NCBI GenBank assembly: GCA_030770545.1
Contig: CM061091.1
Location: 6,752,501 to 6,816,500 of the forward strand
DNA length: 64,000 bases
Direction of reading: 5' to 3'
Source of the DNA: Macropodus opercularis
Taxonomy: Eukaryota; Chordata; Actinopteri; Anabantiformes; Osphronemidae
The position numbers and the translations under genes are program-made. The stretch's first letter is position 1. Every line of letters begins with the position of its first letter. Of this stretch, positions 38,201-51,500 are shown in pieces. Under the pieces are notes generated by a model. It was not told the origin of the DNA, did not search any database, and saw nothing but the letters and a program-made list of their open reading frames with translations.

Positions 38201-41200
38201 CACAATCACAAATATTCTGTGTGATGTACTGTAAATGCTGTTCAGGTTATGGAAAACACTTTTTTATGGCACTATTTATTCATGCAAACAACCACTTTTA
38301 GAGGTACCGGACTCCTATCAGCATCATTACTCCTAAATAGTTTGCAGTTCTTTCAGAAACCCATATTAGCTAAACTATATGGGGGTCCCGGCTTTTTAGA
38401 GAGTGTAGTGAACTCAGGGTCCTTAGCTTTTCCGCTCATTTTTCTTCTCCTCACAACGAAGCACAAAGCCAATTGTAAGTGATCTGCTTCCCGGCTACTT
38501 TTCTAAAGGCAGAGGGGGTACGGCGGTGAACAACGGGCGCTGACGTTCAACCCCCGACCCAACAGGAAGTGCTGTGGGGTTGCTATGCAGCTTTGCTCCC
38601 CAACTGCAAGAACTCTGGGTTCCCTGTTAACAAATGATGTGTGGCGTGGGCAGTATGGCAAACCATTTAGGCAAGCACTCTAGAAGTTCTACAGTAAGAA
38701 TAGATCAAGGCGGGATGTAAGAGAATGAGAGAGAGTGATCGTTGGTCCTTGGCTTTAAAGTGGTGTTGGGTTCACGGCCTCCTTCTACTTTAGGCCCTGT
38801 GTCCTTATTTCTCGAGTTTTGTTTCCTTCCAGTGCTCCTCACTCTCTGCTCGTCTCTGTCCCTATTTACCTTTTCCCCAGTTTGTGGTTTTGTCGTTACC
38901 CTCATCTTGTCTCTGGTCTCCTTCTCTCAGTCGACTCCTTTCTATTCCTTCCAACGTCCTGTCTCCTCTTCCACTATTGTTTTGTTGGTTGTTTCCCCTT
39001 CCTCATCTTTTCTGCTTTCTTAAACATGTTGCATGCTAATCGGGATACATTTTACCTCAGGTTGTGTTGCATTGTAGATGATACAATATAACACAGCAAG
39101 GTTAGATACTGATTGGATTTATATTCACAAATACCAGAGATGTCAAAAGCATGAACTTATTAGGATAGTTAAAATTTGGCTCTTATAGAGAGTAAAATAA
39201 ACAGATGTTTGTTATGTGGACACTAGGTTATCGACCTGAAAGCTTTTAGTCTAAGATATGTAAATATGTTCAGGCTGCTAAGACAGTGTTTGTTCACTTT
39301 CAGTGTTGTGGAAATCGTCCTGATGACAGACGACTGCAAAAGAAATATAAACAAGAGTTGAGCTTTGCTAAAGGCAATGTGAGTATTGCTTTGATCTAAA
39401 TGGCAACTTCAGAGACCTAACTTGACCGCGGTGCAAAAATGTTGGTCTTGAGGTGGTGTAATGTTAGCATTTGAACTGTATTTGATATGTTATGCAGGAG
39501 CAAAAGGGAATATTTTTTGTATTGCTACGGGGAAGAAGCAACTAATAAAAAATGCTTAATCTAGATTAGGTTGTAGAGGAGTAGGTGAAAGGCGATAGAT
39601 TTAGTTGTTTGAACCTCTGCTTAGTAGATGGAACTGGATTCAAACTTAGAGGCGAGGAGACGTGGGTGAGTTTGGCTTATGATGCTTGGAGATAACAGGT
39701 AAAGACGTAATAAGGAATGTGGCTAACCCTTTACCTTCAGTTACAGTAGTAGTGGGTCCAGAAACATCTTGTTGGTGAGCAGGGTTAGTATTTAGGCAGT
39801 GAATAGGAACTGGACTGTGAAGGACAACATGGTCAGGTACTCAACATGGCATTGGTTTTTTTGGGGGTTTTTTTTTTGAGTGACTAACCAAAAACAAAAA
39901 CGCAGCAAAAGCACACTTTTGCTTCATTGCCCCTGATACTCAAAGGTATCAGGGGAAATGAAGTTCATAAACTAGAAATCAAATCCAGCGAAGATTTACA
40001 ATTCAGACACAGAGAATGACACGCAGAAAAAACTGTGGAAACGATCAGAGGTAGATTTCCCGGAACCAAAGAAGAGTCCAACTCCAGATAATCAAGACTT
40101 ACAGATCCGTCAGTGGGATTCAGACGGAAACGGCAAACAGGGTTGGCAACTGGTAAGTGTTGAGAGCAGACAACCTGACAAGGGCAGGAACTGCTTACAT
40201 CAATGCATGTAATCAGATATGGGTGGAGCAGTTGTTCTCTGGCAAACCTTGCTGCCACAGAGCCATCAATTTCTCCCACGTGTGCTTTGTTAATTGCTGG
40301 TAATGTAACTTTGCTGGTACATTTTTGTTCTGTCTGTTTTGAGCAGTGGTGGAAACAATGTACAGATTGTTCATTCTCCTAAAATAGCAATTGAAACAGC
40401 TGCTCAACACTGCCCTGTTCAATCCCTGCATCTTCATCTTCTTCCTTCGGTTCTCCGCTTACACCTTCTCATCCATTATTACCACCCTAAACCCCTCATC
40501 CTCCCCCTGCCACTTTTCTGCTCTGGTGTTCTGGGATGCCGTGATGTATTTGTTTACAGCACCGCTCCTCCTCGTATGCCACCACCGTATTTTGGCCATG
40601 TCTCCCTCCATCTCCTCCTCTTCCTCATCCCCTCCTGCCATCACACTGAAGCCAGTGTTTCAGCTTGCCTTCCTGTCGCCAACAAAGCATCTCCTCTCTT
40701 TGTCAGGGCCTCCTTTTGGAGAGGGAGGCCGGCCTCCAAGTTAATTGTGCATTCGTTAGCATTCGCCTGCCGTAACTTAACGACTTAACTCCTTAAAATG
40801 TAGATGAAGTGGTGGGTGTGAGTGTTTTTTCTAACGTGATGTTACTTTTTTTTTTTGGATGGAGTCTATAGGCACACCTTGCCTAAATTTTCCAAAATAA
40901 ACACTCACCTTCATCTTATTATTTGTTAAGTAAGAGAAAGAGGACGAGGAAAAAAGGACTCCTCACACTCACACTTGAGAAATGCTTGGTATGACAACAG
41001 TCCTCTAATGAGTAGCTGTGACTTGCTGAAGAGACTCTTAAACAATGCTGTTCATTTACATTCTCCACTAGCTTTTACATGCTGCCATGTGAAGTCAAAA
41101 ACCAGCTTCACCTTCCTCTCAGCTGCGTCACCTCTTTACTGTTACCTCTACGTCTTCTACTTTCTCTTTTAATTTATTCTGTCCTATATCTGTCTATTGT

Positions 41201-42422
41201 TATGATTTTGTTCATCTGAATCCATGACATCTATCTTCAGTCTTATCATCTCTACCAACCCTACAATCTGACTTAAATCATCCGTTTCTTTTCACGTCAG
41301 CTAGTCAAGTGGGTCATAAGTAAAATGTTGTATTTGTGCAACTAAACCTCAATGTGTGAATTGACTCATCATCAGAACTCCTACCAGCAAATCTGTTCAT
41401 TTACTATCCACTTGTACACTTACTTACTTCATAATCTGTACACAGCTGTGGCTATTAGGTTTTAACTTTGCGTTTCTTCTCAGCCAAGGTGTTTCAGCTT
41501 TCTTACAATGATTGCCTCCGGCCTTGGAAGTGTGTTAAAGTTCAGCATTTAATTTTCTCACACCAACAACAGGTAATAGTTACGTAATAGCTACTGCATT
41601 TGTACCGACCATATATATATTCAATTCAGTTTATTATACACTAAGTATAAAAAGATTGTATAAAAAACAAACCATCATTTTTATAAATATACACTGATCT
41701 GTTGTTGCACCTTTTGGCCTAGACTAAAATATGTAAATTACCACCGGACTGTGTAATATTGTACAGATACAACCACTGCCTATCAGCGATCAATAAAATA
41801 AATTGTGCTGCACTTGCAGATTGATTTTTCTCTGAAAAACAGTAACTCACCAGAATGAACTTTGTACACAGTAGGAAATCCTAGAAATAAATTGTGTTAC
41901 AATCTGGAGTTACTAGATTTACTGCAGTGAATCGCCCGAGTCTACTGACTGCTTGGAATTAGCTTCTGCTGCCTCTCCACCTCAAAAAAAAAAAAGAAAG
42001 ACAGAAAGAAGAAAAGAGCAGAGGCTCAAATTACAAGAGCTCACAAGAAAAACAGACTCACCTGGTTCCTGTGTGTCCACATGTAAACGTGGACTATACT
42101 GACGAAGGATGTGCTGTTCGTGAAATACTTTGTGCCTATGCACAAATAATAACAATAGCATCAAATTAGTATGGATCATACATACGCTATGGGAAAAAGT
42201 CCGTTTTTTTATTTAGTATGAGAACGCTATGATTAATACGAACGGTAAACACACACGTTTACACAAACATAACAAAACAAAAGTGAGCATGTCTGCCTAC
42301 ACCACTTTGCCTCAGGTGCTGGATGCTTCAATCGTGTAACGCCTTTACATCAGCCCGTACCTGAAACAAGGTGGCTGCCATGCCGGGCGGGCGCATGCGC
42401 ACGCCCTACTCCCCTCATCTGT
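35251..42422. other. Non-coding stretch between the divergent rhpn2 and slc7a10 start regions
   Basis: The first 400 bases are relatively GC- and CpG-rich and should hold the rhpn2 5' UTR and promoter. The rest has no exon I can support. In human, GPATCH1 and WDR88 lie beside RHPN2; neither is recognisable here. Pyrimidine-rich stretches at 38740-39020 and 40430-40720 give long but low-complexity ORFs. The strongest local structure is the hairpin pair at 39904-39960. Confidence 0.5.
39904..39960. repeat. Two adjacent inverted repeats (tandem hairpins)
   Basis: Hairpin one: AGCAAAAG at 39904-39911 and CTTTTGCT at 39916-39923, with a 4-base loop. Hairpin two: arms 39925-39939 and 39946-39960, 15 bases each with one mismatch (the inner 10 pairs, CCCCTGATAC, are perfect) and a 6-base loop. 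They are separated by a single base. Function unknown; the remains of a transposable-element terminus is one possibility. Confidence 0.85.
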
Positions 42423-42429
42423 AGGATAC

Positions 42430-42436
42430 TATAAGG
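42430..42436 (+). promoter_or_regulatory. slc7a10: Candidate TATA box of slc7a10
   Basis: TATAAGG lies 87 bases before the slc7a10 start codon at 42523, in a GC-rich setting. A start of transcription about 30 bases downstream would leave a 5' UTR of about 60 bases. Position and sequence fit a core promoter; no direct evidence. Confidence 0.4.
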
Positions 42437-42522
42437 GCAACCCAGAGAGCGGAGCTCGATTCAGGCTACAGTATCTGGACCGGACCGAGGCGGGTAGGAA
42501 GCACATTAGCAAGGCGGAGGAG

Positions 42523-45500
42523 ATGGAGGACAAAGAGAAAAAGAAGGATATAAACTCCTCCAGCAGCGACAGAGTCACTCTAAAGAAAGAAATCGGACTT
42601 CTGAGCGCATGTGCTATTATCATCGGTGAGTATGTGACAGCTCTGGTGTTTAACAGTGTTTTGTTGAAGAGCGGGTCGATACAGCTGCAAGGAGAAGTGA
42701 AGCAGGAAACGCGTTCGGTCGACCGGCTGATGGAGGAAACTACTGTAACGTGGCGGGTGTGAAGTTGTTCTTTGCCATTAACTTACGGTAGCACACAGCA
42801 GGTAAAAGTCCCCGCAAATTGCGTCTTATTCGCAGTAAATACGCCGAAACAGTGTGAATTTGACTTATCATTCAGAGACGACTTAATCGCGCTGACTTTA
42901 CTAAACCGCCAACGTACGCGCTGAAAGGTCGCTTTTACGCACGGATGTCAATCCATCACTGCTGTTTGGATCCAGCTCGGACTGCGGGGTTTTAGGTGGA
43001 AACTGTTGCATCAGTCGCGACCATCTGAATATGGACATGCCTACGTGGCTGGATCTTCTCCTGCTGAACTTGAAAGCCATGCAGAGCAATTACAGCCTCC
43101 ATGTGGTTCTGCGGAACAGAAGAAATTAAACGCCGCGGCTGTTGCGAGTTCGGATTTTTGAGAGGAGCCGCGGTTAATGTAACGCATTCGTGCTTCTAAC
43201 GTGGTATTATCGGAACCCACGCAGACTAAAAGCGCAGTCGTGCTGCTAGAGAGGCACATTATAGAAAAATGCAGCCATGTAAAGTGGAGCCTGTTTCAAT
43301 ACAGGAAGTTGCGTTGGTCCAGCCTCTTGTATGAGTTGATGCGTTGAATGGAGTTAGTGTTGCAGCATTCTGCAAACAGCCAGCAGCAGCAGCAGTTGTG
43401 CTTTATGTGTTGTTATAATCTGTCATAATCCGACAGGGATGCGCCTGCGCCGATCTGTTGAGGATTGGACACATATCAAACCACCGAATTACTGACAGAC
43501 ATGAATATTGGACATTTTGTTCATTATTCTTCCTCTCATGTACTAAGTATAATTACTGTGCATTATAACACGGCACCTATTCTATTAGATATATATCACC
43601 AACATAAACAAATCTGGTGTCAAGATTATAATCAAAGAGATTTTTATCTCATTTCAGCTACTGGTCTTACATTTGATTGTACTTCATTTATAAGATAATT
43701 CTGGAATGTGAGCTCAAGTTGTGGAATCTTTTTTTTTTTTTTTGCAGTAATTTATCACCTTTAGCAAATCAGTGATGTGTGGTCGTGCAACAGGGGCAGC
43801 AGAGTCATAAGACGAAGTTTAACTGGATATATTTGGTGCAAGTCATGGGGTATCAGGAATGCTCCAGTGAAAACGCTGTACTCTCGTGACTTCTATAAGT
43901 GTGTGGTGTGGCTCTGCGGACACAATCACATAACAATAAGGTCGCAAGCCTCAAGAAGTCGGGCCTATCCAAGCCAAGGCAAGAGCACATCAAAACCAAG
44001 TCAACTGGCAGTTCACCGACTGTAGATCTGTTGGTTTCCATTGTGTTATTTTTTTATGACAATGTCTTACCTCTGTTTCTACAGATATTTCTTATGATAC
44101 ATATAATAAAACATAGAATTTAATTAAAATATCATAATTTCAGATGAAAGAGCTCTGTGGAACGCACAATCTGTGACATTCAAAGACACGTACACAAGAA
44201 AAGAGCAACAGTGAGGCCCTTTCTGAATGTTATCATTTTTATACCTTATCTTTAGTGCTAAGGTGAAGTCTAACATGCTTCTTTACAAACTGATAAAGCC
44301 CAGTTAATGCGTATTGTTTGGCCTGCGTGTTTAACCAAGTAGCTGCTCAAAGCTTAAAGTACACCAGTGGGAAATAGATGCTCTAAGCAGCCAGGTTGAC
44401 ACCAACCACTTGCGTTTTCTGTTAAGGACAGATGGTTTAATGTCTGTGCGGCAGTTACACACAGATAACTTGAGTCATGCTGCTACCCACAGGATACAAC
44501 CTACTCATGTCCAACAGCACACTGGAGCAAAGCGGACTGCTGAAGCTGTCACTGTGCTAAATACTAATACTAAAATACTAAACACTAAATACTAAGGACA
44601 GACAGTAAACCAAGCGTATTAATTATATCACACTTGTGTATGGATTTGACAGTGCCAACTATTAACAATGTCAGTCTCAGCCAGACACGAACTTGTAGAC
44701 CTTAGGCCTATTAATCCTAGATACTGTAGATAAGAGACACACTGTAGCTAATAATGTGATTTCAGATTGAAACAATAGTGTTTGTTTCACCCAGGTGAAT
44801 TATCCGAACAGAGTGGTTGTGGGGGCCGAGAGGGTCAGTAGGACTCTGATTCACGCTTTCAGCTGCAGTGCCAAATTTTGTGACATAACAAACACAACAT
44901 AGGCCTTATGTAACCACTCTGCATCTCACGGCAGCCTCCACAATCAAATCTGACAGTGATAAATGCACTGTTCAGACCTCCGCTCTCCGTCTGCATCATT
45001 AGCGAGCATTCAGACCCGTCCTAACAGGGAAGCTGTGATGGTGTGCCTCACTGGGCAGTATGAGCCCAAATGTTTGCAGTGGACAGAGTCAGATTTTTTT
45101 TGTCCAGACGTTTTTTTTTTTTTCTTCTAAAGAGATGGAAAACATGGAGAACGGTGGACAACATGTTCTGCTTGAACAGCTGCTGTTTAGTTACTTTCTC
45201 CTGTGTATTAGTTTTTCTTTGCTCTTGTTGTAGTGTACTCATGACATGGTGGCTTACTGGAATGTGCTTCAGCTAACGGAACCGCCAGGGGACCTTTTAT
45301 TAATCCTGTTCTGCGTTAGGACCTCAGCGAGTCATGTTGCCACCACACCATGTGGACAAATTGGCCATTCCTTTTAGCAAAGTAATTACTTTATACTCAC
45401 AAGACAGGTGCTGCCTCTGATTCTTCTGTTGTTTGGATGAGATTAAATTATACACCCAGTAAAATATGCTGCAGCTGAACTGTCTTTAGCATTTACCTTA

Positions 45501-48500
45501 AAGGTCACAGGGGTAGTTAAAGATTCAGTGATGCCAGGTGGGCGATTTTTAAATGAACTTATTTTGGGATGGTGTGACAAGTTAGAACACTTTCTGTATT
45601 ATTTGAGCAGTCTTCCACAGAGAAACCATAGCCGGCATTTGTTTTTTCAGCATTATCTGCTACAGTAACTGGACACTCACGCCGCTGGTCCATAACTTAG
45701 TATCGATGACTCTATAGCGTAAATATCACACAAGACCGTCCACGTGAGATTCTACGACCCAGTCGTCTAGCTGTCACACTTTGGCTGTTGTCAGTGTCAT
45801 TTGGTTCATTACGCTGGCACTCGTGATGACAGAAACAAGTCAACATGGCGCCTGAACACAGCTTCAGCCTGCTGACACACAAGCCGTGTGTGCAGTCATG
45901 TCTGTCAAACTACTCATTACCAAACGCTGACCATAAAGACAACATTGGGATGTTCAAAGTGAAGACATTCATCATCTTTTATTTTTAAGCTTGTGTCCTA
46001 CAATTTTCCTCTCCACTTGTAAAAAGCTTTCTCTCACCAGACTGTGCGCTGTCCAGGAACCAACTGAAAAAAGTTACACAGTTGAGATGCTTTAACCTTT
46101 GACCCTTGATGTGCTTACTGGTGCAGAGCTATGTACTGCTGTGTTTATTGCTCCTTACTGTTGATAAGGGAGTCAGGTATAAAAAAAGGCTGCAAACACA
46201 GAAATATCAAAAATTATAACAGATATAACAATAATGAAATTGAACTCTTTCTTTGGACGGCTTTTTTTCAACAAAATTTTGAGCCATAAACTGAGCCTTA
46301 TTACTTATTTACACTATTTTTGGTGTCTAATAATATGCACATATGATTGTATGACAACTTATATTAATATTTCCTATCCTAACCTGCTTACTGTGTTCTA
46401 TTTCTTTCAAGGGAACATAATTGGCTCTGGAATATTCATCTCTCCTAAAGGGGTGCTGGAGCATGCAGGCTCCGTGGGGCTGTCGCTCATCGTCTGGGTC
46501 TGTGGAGGGGGTATCTGTGCCCTTGGGTCTATGTGCTATGCTGAACTTGGGGTCACCATCCCAAAGTCTGGAGGAGACTATTCATATGTGACAGAAATCT
46601 TTGGAGGGTTAGTGGGGTAAGTGCTGTTTTATACCAGTTACACATCTCGGACGTCTGTGCACAGGAGGGTTGCTTTGATAGGTCAATCCACTTGGACCCA
46701 GTCAGCTCTGAAATTCATGTGGCTTGATCATAGATTGCTGTACTTGCTCAACTGTACTTACTGTATCTGTGGATGCACTGGTTTGACTTTCACTATTACT
46801 TTCACAATTTACTGTCTAAAAGTAAAAAGTAAACTACTATGGATCAACTGCAGATCTAGATGCAGTCACACACACAGGAGGGAAGACGTCGCTGTGCTGC
46901 TGTATATTATCTGTTTGTCAAAGTCAAAGAACCCTTGAGCAGGACCACGAACCCCGACTGTTGCAGGGGAGTGGTACAAAGATTCATATCAGGAAGCTGT
47001 GGTTGTACTGGCAACAGTACAAGTGATGGGATGCGAAGTAGGAAGGGTGTGTTTATGAGAAATCACATGCAAATGAGTCTTTGTTGTCATGTATGAAACA
47101 CGGTATCTCTGCGTCCCGTAGCTTCCTGTTGTTATGGAGTGCCGTCCTCATCATGTATCCGACCACACTGGCTGTCATCGCTCTCACCTTCTCCAATTAC
47201 GTCTTGCAGCCGGCCTTCCAACACTGCCTGCCTCCGTTCATCGCCACCAGACTCCTCGCCACCATCTGCATCTGTGAGTCACCAACACACCAGAGTCTTG
47301 AAATATTTCTGTTTGATTTGTTACACAGTTGTGCTCTGAAACACACGTATGCACACAGTGTTCAAAATATTAAGAAGTAGCCAACAATACACTGTGCTGA
47401 GGTAATGGGCAATCGGCTTTATTTAGCCCAGACAGCGATGGACTGTCAGTAAGCTTATATGATTCACATGTTCATACTTTAGAGGTCGATTTTGTCAGTT
47501 GTCAACCGAGCCACGCTAACAGTTTTGTAAGGATACATCTTGTTTAATTGCTGTTGCAAACCAATACCACAAGATAACAGGAGGAAAAAGTCAAGTCAAG
47601 TAGTGTTTCCCACAGGAATCAGGCTGCAGTAGACGGACTTTGTCTGCACTAAGATGTGCTTCATCTATGCACTTTATACTCTCAACAAGTCAATGATATT
47701 TATGTTGCACTCTTCATACACAATGTCATTTCAAGGTACCTCACCTCAGCTTAAAAGCATATTGATCAATTATCATAGCAAAGGACGACTAATAAATTCT
47801 ATAGAGTAATAATTAGCTGCACACACAACACATACACACACTCACACCTGCCACACACAGACAACAGTGAAATGCTGTGTGATACTACTCGCCATCACTG
47901 CTGTCTATCTACAGTTTGCTCAAGGACAGGTGGATAAGAAGAATACTCTTTGGACAGAAGGGACCAAAGTAGAGTTTTATGACTTGATAAAGATTTGGGC
48001 CTGTTTGCTGCCTCTGGTGCAGAATGAGTCGCCAGAACTTCTGAAACGTCCATGCAAATTATACCTGTACAGTAAAACACTGTTTCATAGTGGATGTGCA
48101 GAAAGCGCTACTAGTAATGCAGATTTTCTGTTTTGGAATGAATATAAGAATATACTTGGGCATTATTGTCACAACATAAAATGTTTATTAACCAAACTAT
48201 GATTGTCTTAATATAAAAGCACAATCTTTACTGTTTTTGTTGATCAGTAATTGTTTTAAATGTTGATGGATTTGTTCATCCCTCAGTTAAACCAGCTTCT
48301 TGCAGCCTCTCTGGCCTCTGCTTGGTCATCATGTATCACACTTTAGATATTCAGGTCGTCTGACTGTCTGTCTGACCGACTGTCAGGTAAACATTTAAGC
48401 AAACGTCCTTTCCTAGGCCACCATTACAAGCAGCGGGATCAAGGTAGAAAGTCTGATCTTTTTTAATTGTTTTTTTATTGATGATTCCTTATGAAACGCT

Positions 48501-51500
48501 CTTTTTCCATCCTTTGGTCCGATCAGTGACTTTTGTTATCCAGCTATAGGAATTCAAATAGCCAGTGGCACAGGCACACCTCCACTATTTTTGGTGACAG
48601 AATGTTGCAGCAGCTGCAGAGTCCAGCCAGTGTGTTTATGTGTTGTACTCTTCAGTGTGGCATGAGTTTGTGAGACAGTATCGGTGTCAGACTAGATAAT
48701 GGTGCCAGCCTTTGTGGACGCCGCTAATGAGAGGGCGTGTCCACGCCCATTGTGCATTGTTTCCCAGTAGTTACCGTGATGCTTCCATCACTGGGCTCCA
48801 TGGAAACAGGAAATGGGCAGGACACCTTGCACATCGTTAGGAGGAGATCCCTGTGACCGGCTGATACACGGGTTGGCTGCTTGCCCTCATCCTCGTCTCT
48901 GGTCCACAGCATCACACTTGGACCTGCTGCCACATTTTGTAGTCATCTACTTATGATCAGGACTTAAATGAGCCTAGTTTCAAATCTAATATCTTGAACT
49001 TCAACAACTTGTGAGCAGAGAACATTTTATACAGCTTTGTAGCTCAATATGTCAACATTGCGTTTGAGGGTAGAATAGATATCATGGCCTTTACTAAGAC
49101 AACTGCTTGCTGATATCATCCAAAAGGCCTAATGTTCAGCGCTTGGCCTGCTCAACTCGTGTGTTTATATTAAATGCACTTGAAACCACAAATTTAACTA
49201 CAGACTCAAAGGTGTGTCAGGACACTAGTAAGAAAGGGAACTGGCCAAACTGGAAATAAGCTGTCAGTTGACAGTCAGGAATAAATTGTCAGCATTTTAC
49301 AGCACCTGGAGACCTGGGTGTGTTTTTCTGAAACCCAGCATTATTAACTACATAATTATAAGTGTTACGCCTGAGTGTTACTAAGGCCCCTGGTGAGTCT
49401 ACTGAACTTGTCTAAGTGAAGCGTCTCTGAACTTGACTTGACTTGACCTAGAAATGTGTCCTCCGCCCTCCCGACAGAGTGTACGGCATGAGAGTCACAA
49501 GTGAGCCAGGTATGTGTGCGTGCGTGTGCGTGCGTGCAAACCAGACAAGTCCAGTTGTGAGCTGGTTGTGTTCTAAGAATAGGAAACGCTGGACGGCCCA
49601 GAGCAGCTCAGGCGTGTAGATAGTGCACCGTGTCAGGGGTTTAACACACTGTTAAATACCGATATTTACTAGATAGAAATTGCTGCTCTGTAAATGACAC
49701 AGTTTGCTGCAGTTGTTTAGTTTTAATAAAACAGTGAGATTTTATGTTTTACAATCACTTTTCATTCACACCAACACACACACACACACACACACACCAC
49801 CACTGAGTTATACTTGGAAATAAAAGGCAATAATCGTTCGTGTTGTTCATTCCAGTGCAGCAAGGAGCCAATTCCAGTCACCACCAGTGCGTACCACATC
49901 ATAGTATTACTGCAGTTGTGGTGGAAAGACTACCAGTACTACTGATATGTCTCACACTATCAGACGTCACATCAGTTCTACTGCTGTTGATAAATTACTC
50001 TGACCTACTCCACAAAAACAAGCCTCAGGCTTCCTGTCGTTACTCACATTAAATGCTAACCTGTCACATTCATTTAAGTTTTATACAAGCGCACCATCGA
50101 TATCTAGCAGACGTTTTTGGCCTGAAGCAGTTGTGGATTAATGGCAATACTTGCTAAAGTAGCGACGACTGTAATGACAATGAAATGTCATCTTTTAGAG
50201 CTAGATGCAATGAAACAATTGCGCCTGCCACCTATCGACAAAAGGGGAACGTCTGACCTAAATGTCTACATAGAGCTCCTTGATGCGTACAGTCTGTTCC
50301 AGTCCACCAGGTATGCTGTTTCAATTTCTGCTGAGTCGACAATCTGGTTTTAGTAAATGCCCCAAAGGGAAATGAGGTTTACACACCCTGTTTGTATTAA
50401 TCAGTAAACTAGCGTTTATATTAGTTTTTTATCAGCCTGCTTGTAAAAATTAGGAAGTTTCTGTTTTAACTTTCACTTCATGTCACTTCATCTCAGATTA
50501 CAAAAGGAATTCTTGTGTCATATACACTATGGTTGACGGACAGTTCCGGAGGTGGGGTTATTGCCAGTTCAGTGATTCCACTGACCAGATCTTGGACCAG
50601 GAGGAGGCGTTCCTGAGGTTAAAACGTCCCGATAAATCTGCGCTGAGTTGGGATCAGAATCCATTAAGAACAAAAGCAGCAATTAGTTTAGTATTCCAGT
50701 GCTGAGGTGGCCTTCAATAGACGTTGTGACAGCAGGACACAGATTTACCTGCGCTGTCACATTCAAAGCCCACTGGCACCTCCTTCCTGTCAGGGTTAAC
50801 ACAGAGGAAAAGTTGAGGGAGGTGGTGGTCGTTGGGGGAATTCACAGGAACACAGAAACGGAAATGCGTGCAATACCCCTCGGGGTAATTGACAATAAAA
50901 CACAGCAGTGTTGTAGGGGAGAGAAAGCTCTGCCCGGTGCCACCGAAACCTCCTGCCAAAAATTCACACATGTGTAGTGAGTGAGCCCACGCCAGCGGAA
51001 GCAGTTTGTTCAGATTACTTTGGTGGGAGGGAAACGTTGCCCCATTGATGGATGACATTAACGTTGCTCTTAATGCAGCCTAAAAAGCGTATAGACTCAT
51101 CTTTATGTTTCAGAATTTAGAGGTAACATTTGTACTTTTATAATGGTTGTAGTTTTCTTTCTTGTCTTTGTGGACGATAATTAATCACAAATATTTTGAT
51201 CGATACGCACCTTGGTTATGATGTTTCTCCTTTTCTTGCTCTTTTATTCGTACTTTTTTGTGAGTTCACTACTCGCTGCAAAGCTTTTGGGTTTGCAGGC
51301 AACTAGAGGGCCACTTGATCTGGTCTAGTTTGGCTTAGTAGGAATTTGGCCAACTCTTTTATGGCAGTGCTTACAAACTAAAGGGTGACTGTGAAGGAGA
51401 ATGGTTCAAAGTGGAGAGAGGACACACAGACTCTCTGGATCAAACAGAGTCAAACAACATTTGCTCTATTTTGGAAACAAACAATGTGTAAAATTAGCTT

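Noticed and set aside
38742..39091. Overlapping hydrophobic ORFs on the plus strand
   Set aside because: Pyrimidine-rich DNA translates to Leu/Phe/Ser runs in all frames; no membrane family pattern or transcript signal.
40339..40788. Plus-strand ORF of 149 codons with overlapping ORFs in other frames
   Set aside because: The stretch is strongly pyrimidine-rich (CTC/CTT/CCT runs), which removes stops by composition. It has no domain, no splice partners and hydrophobic low-complexity translation.
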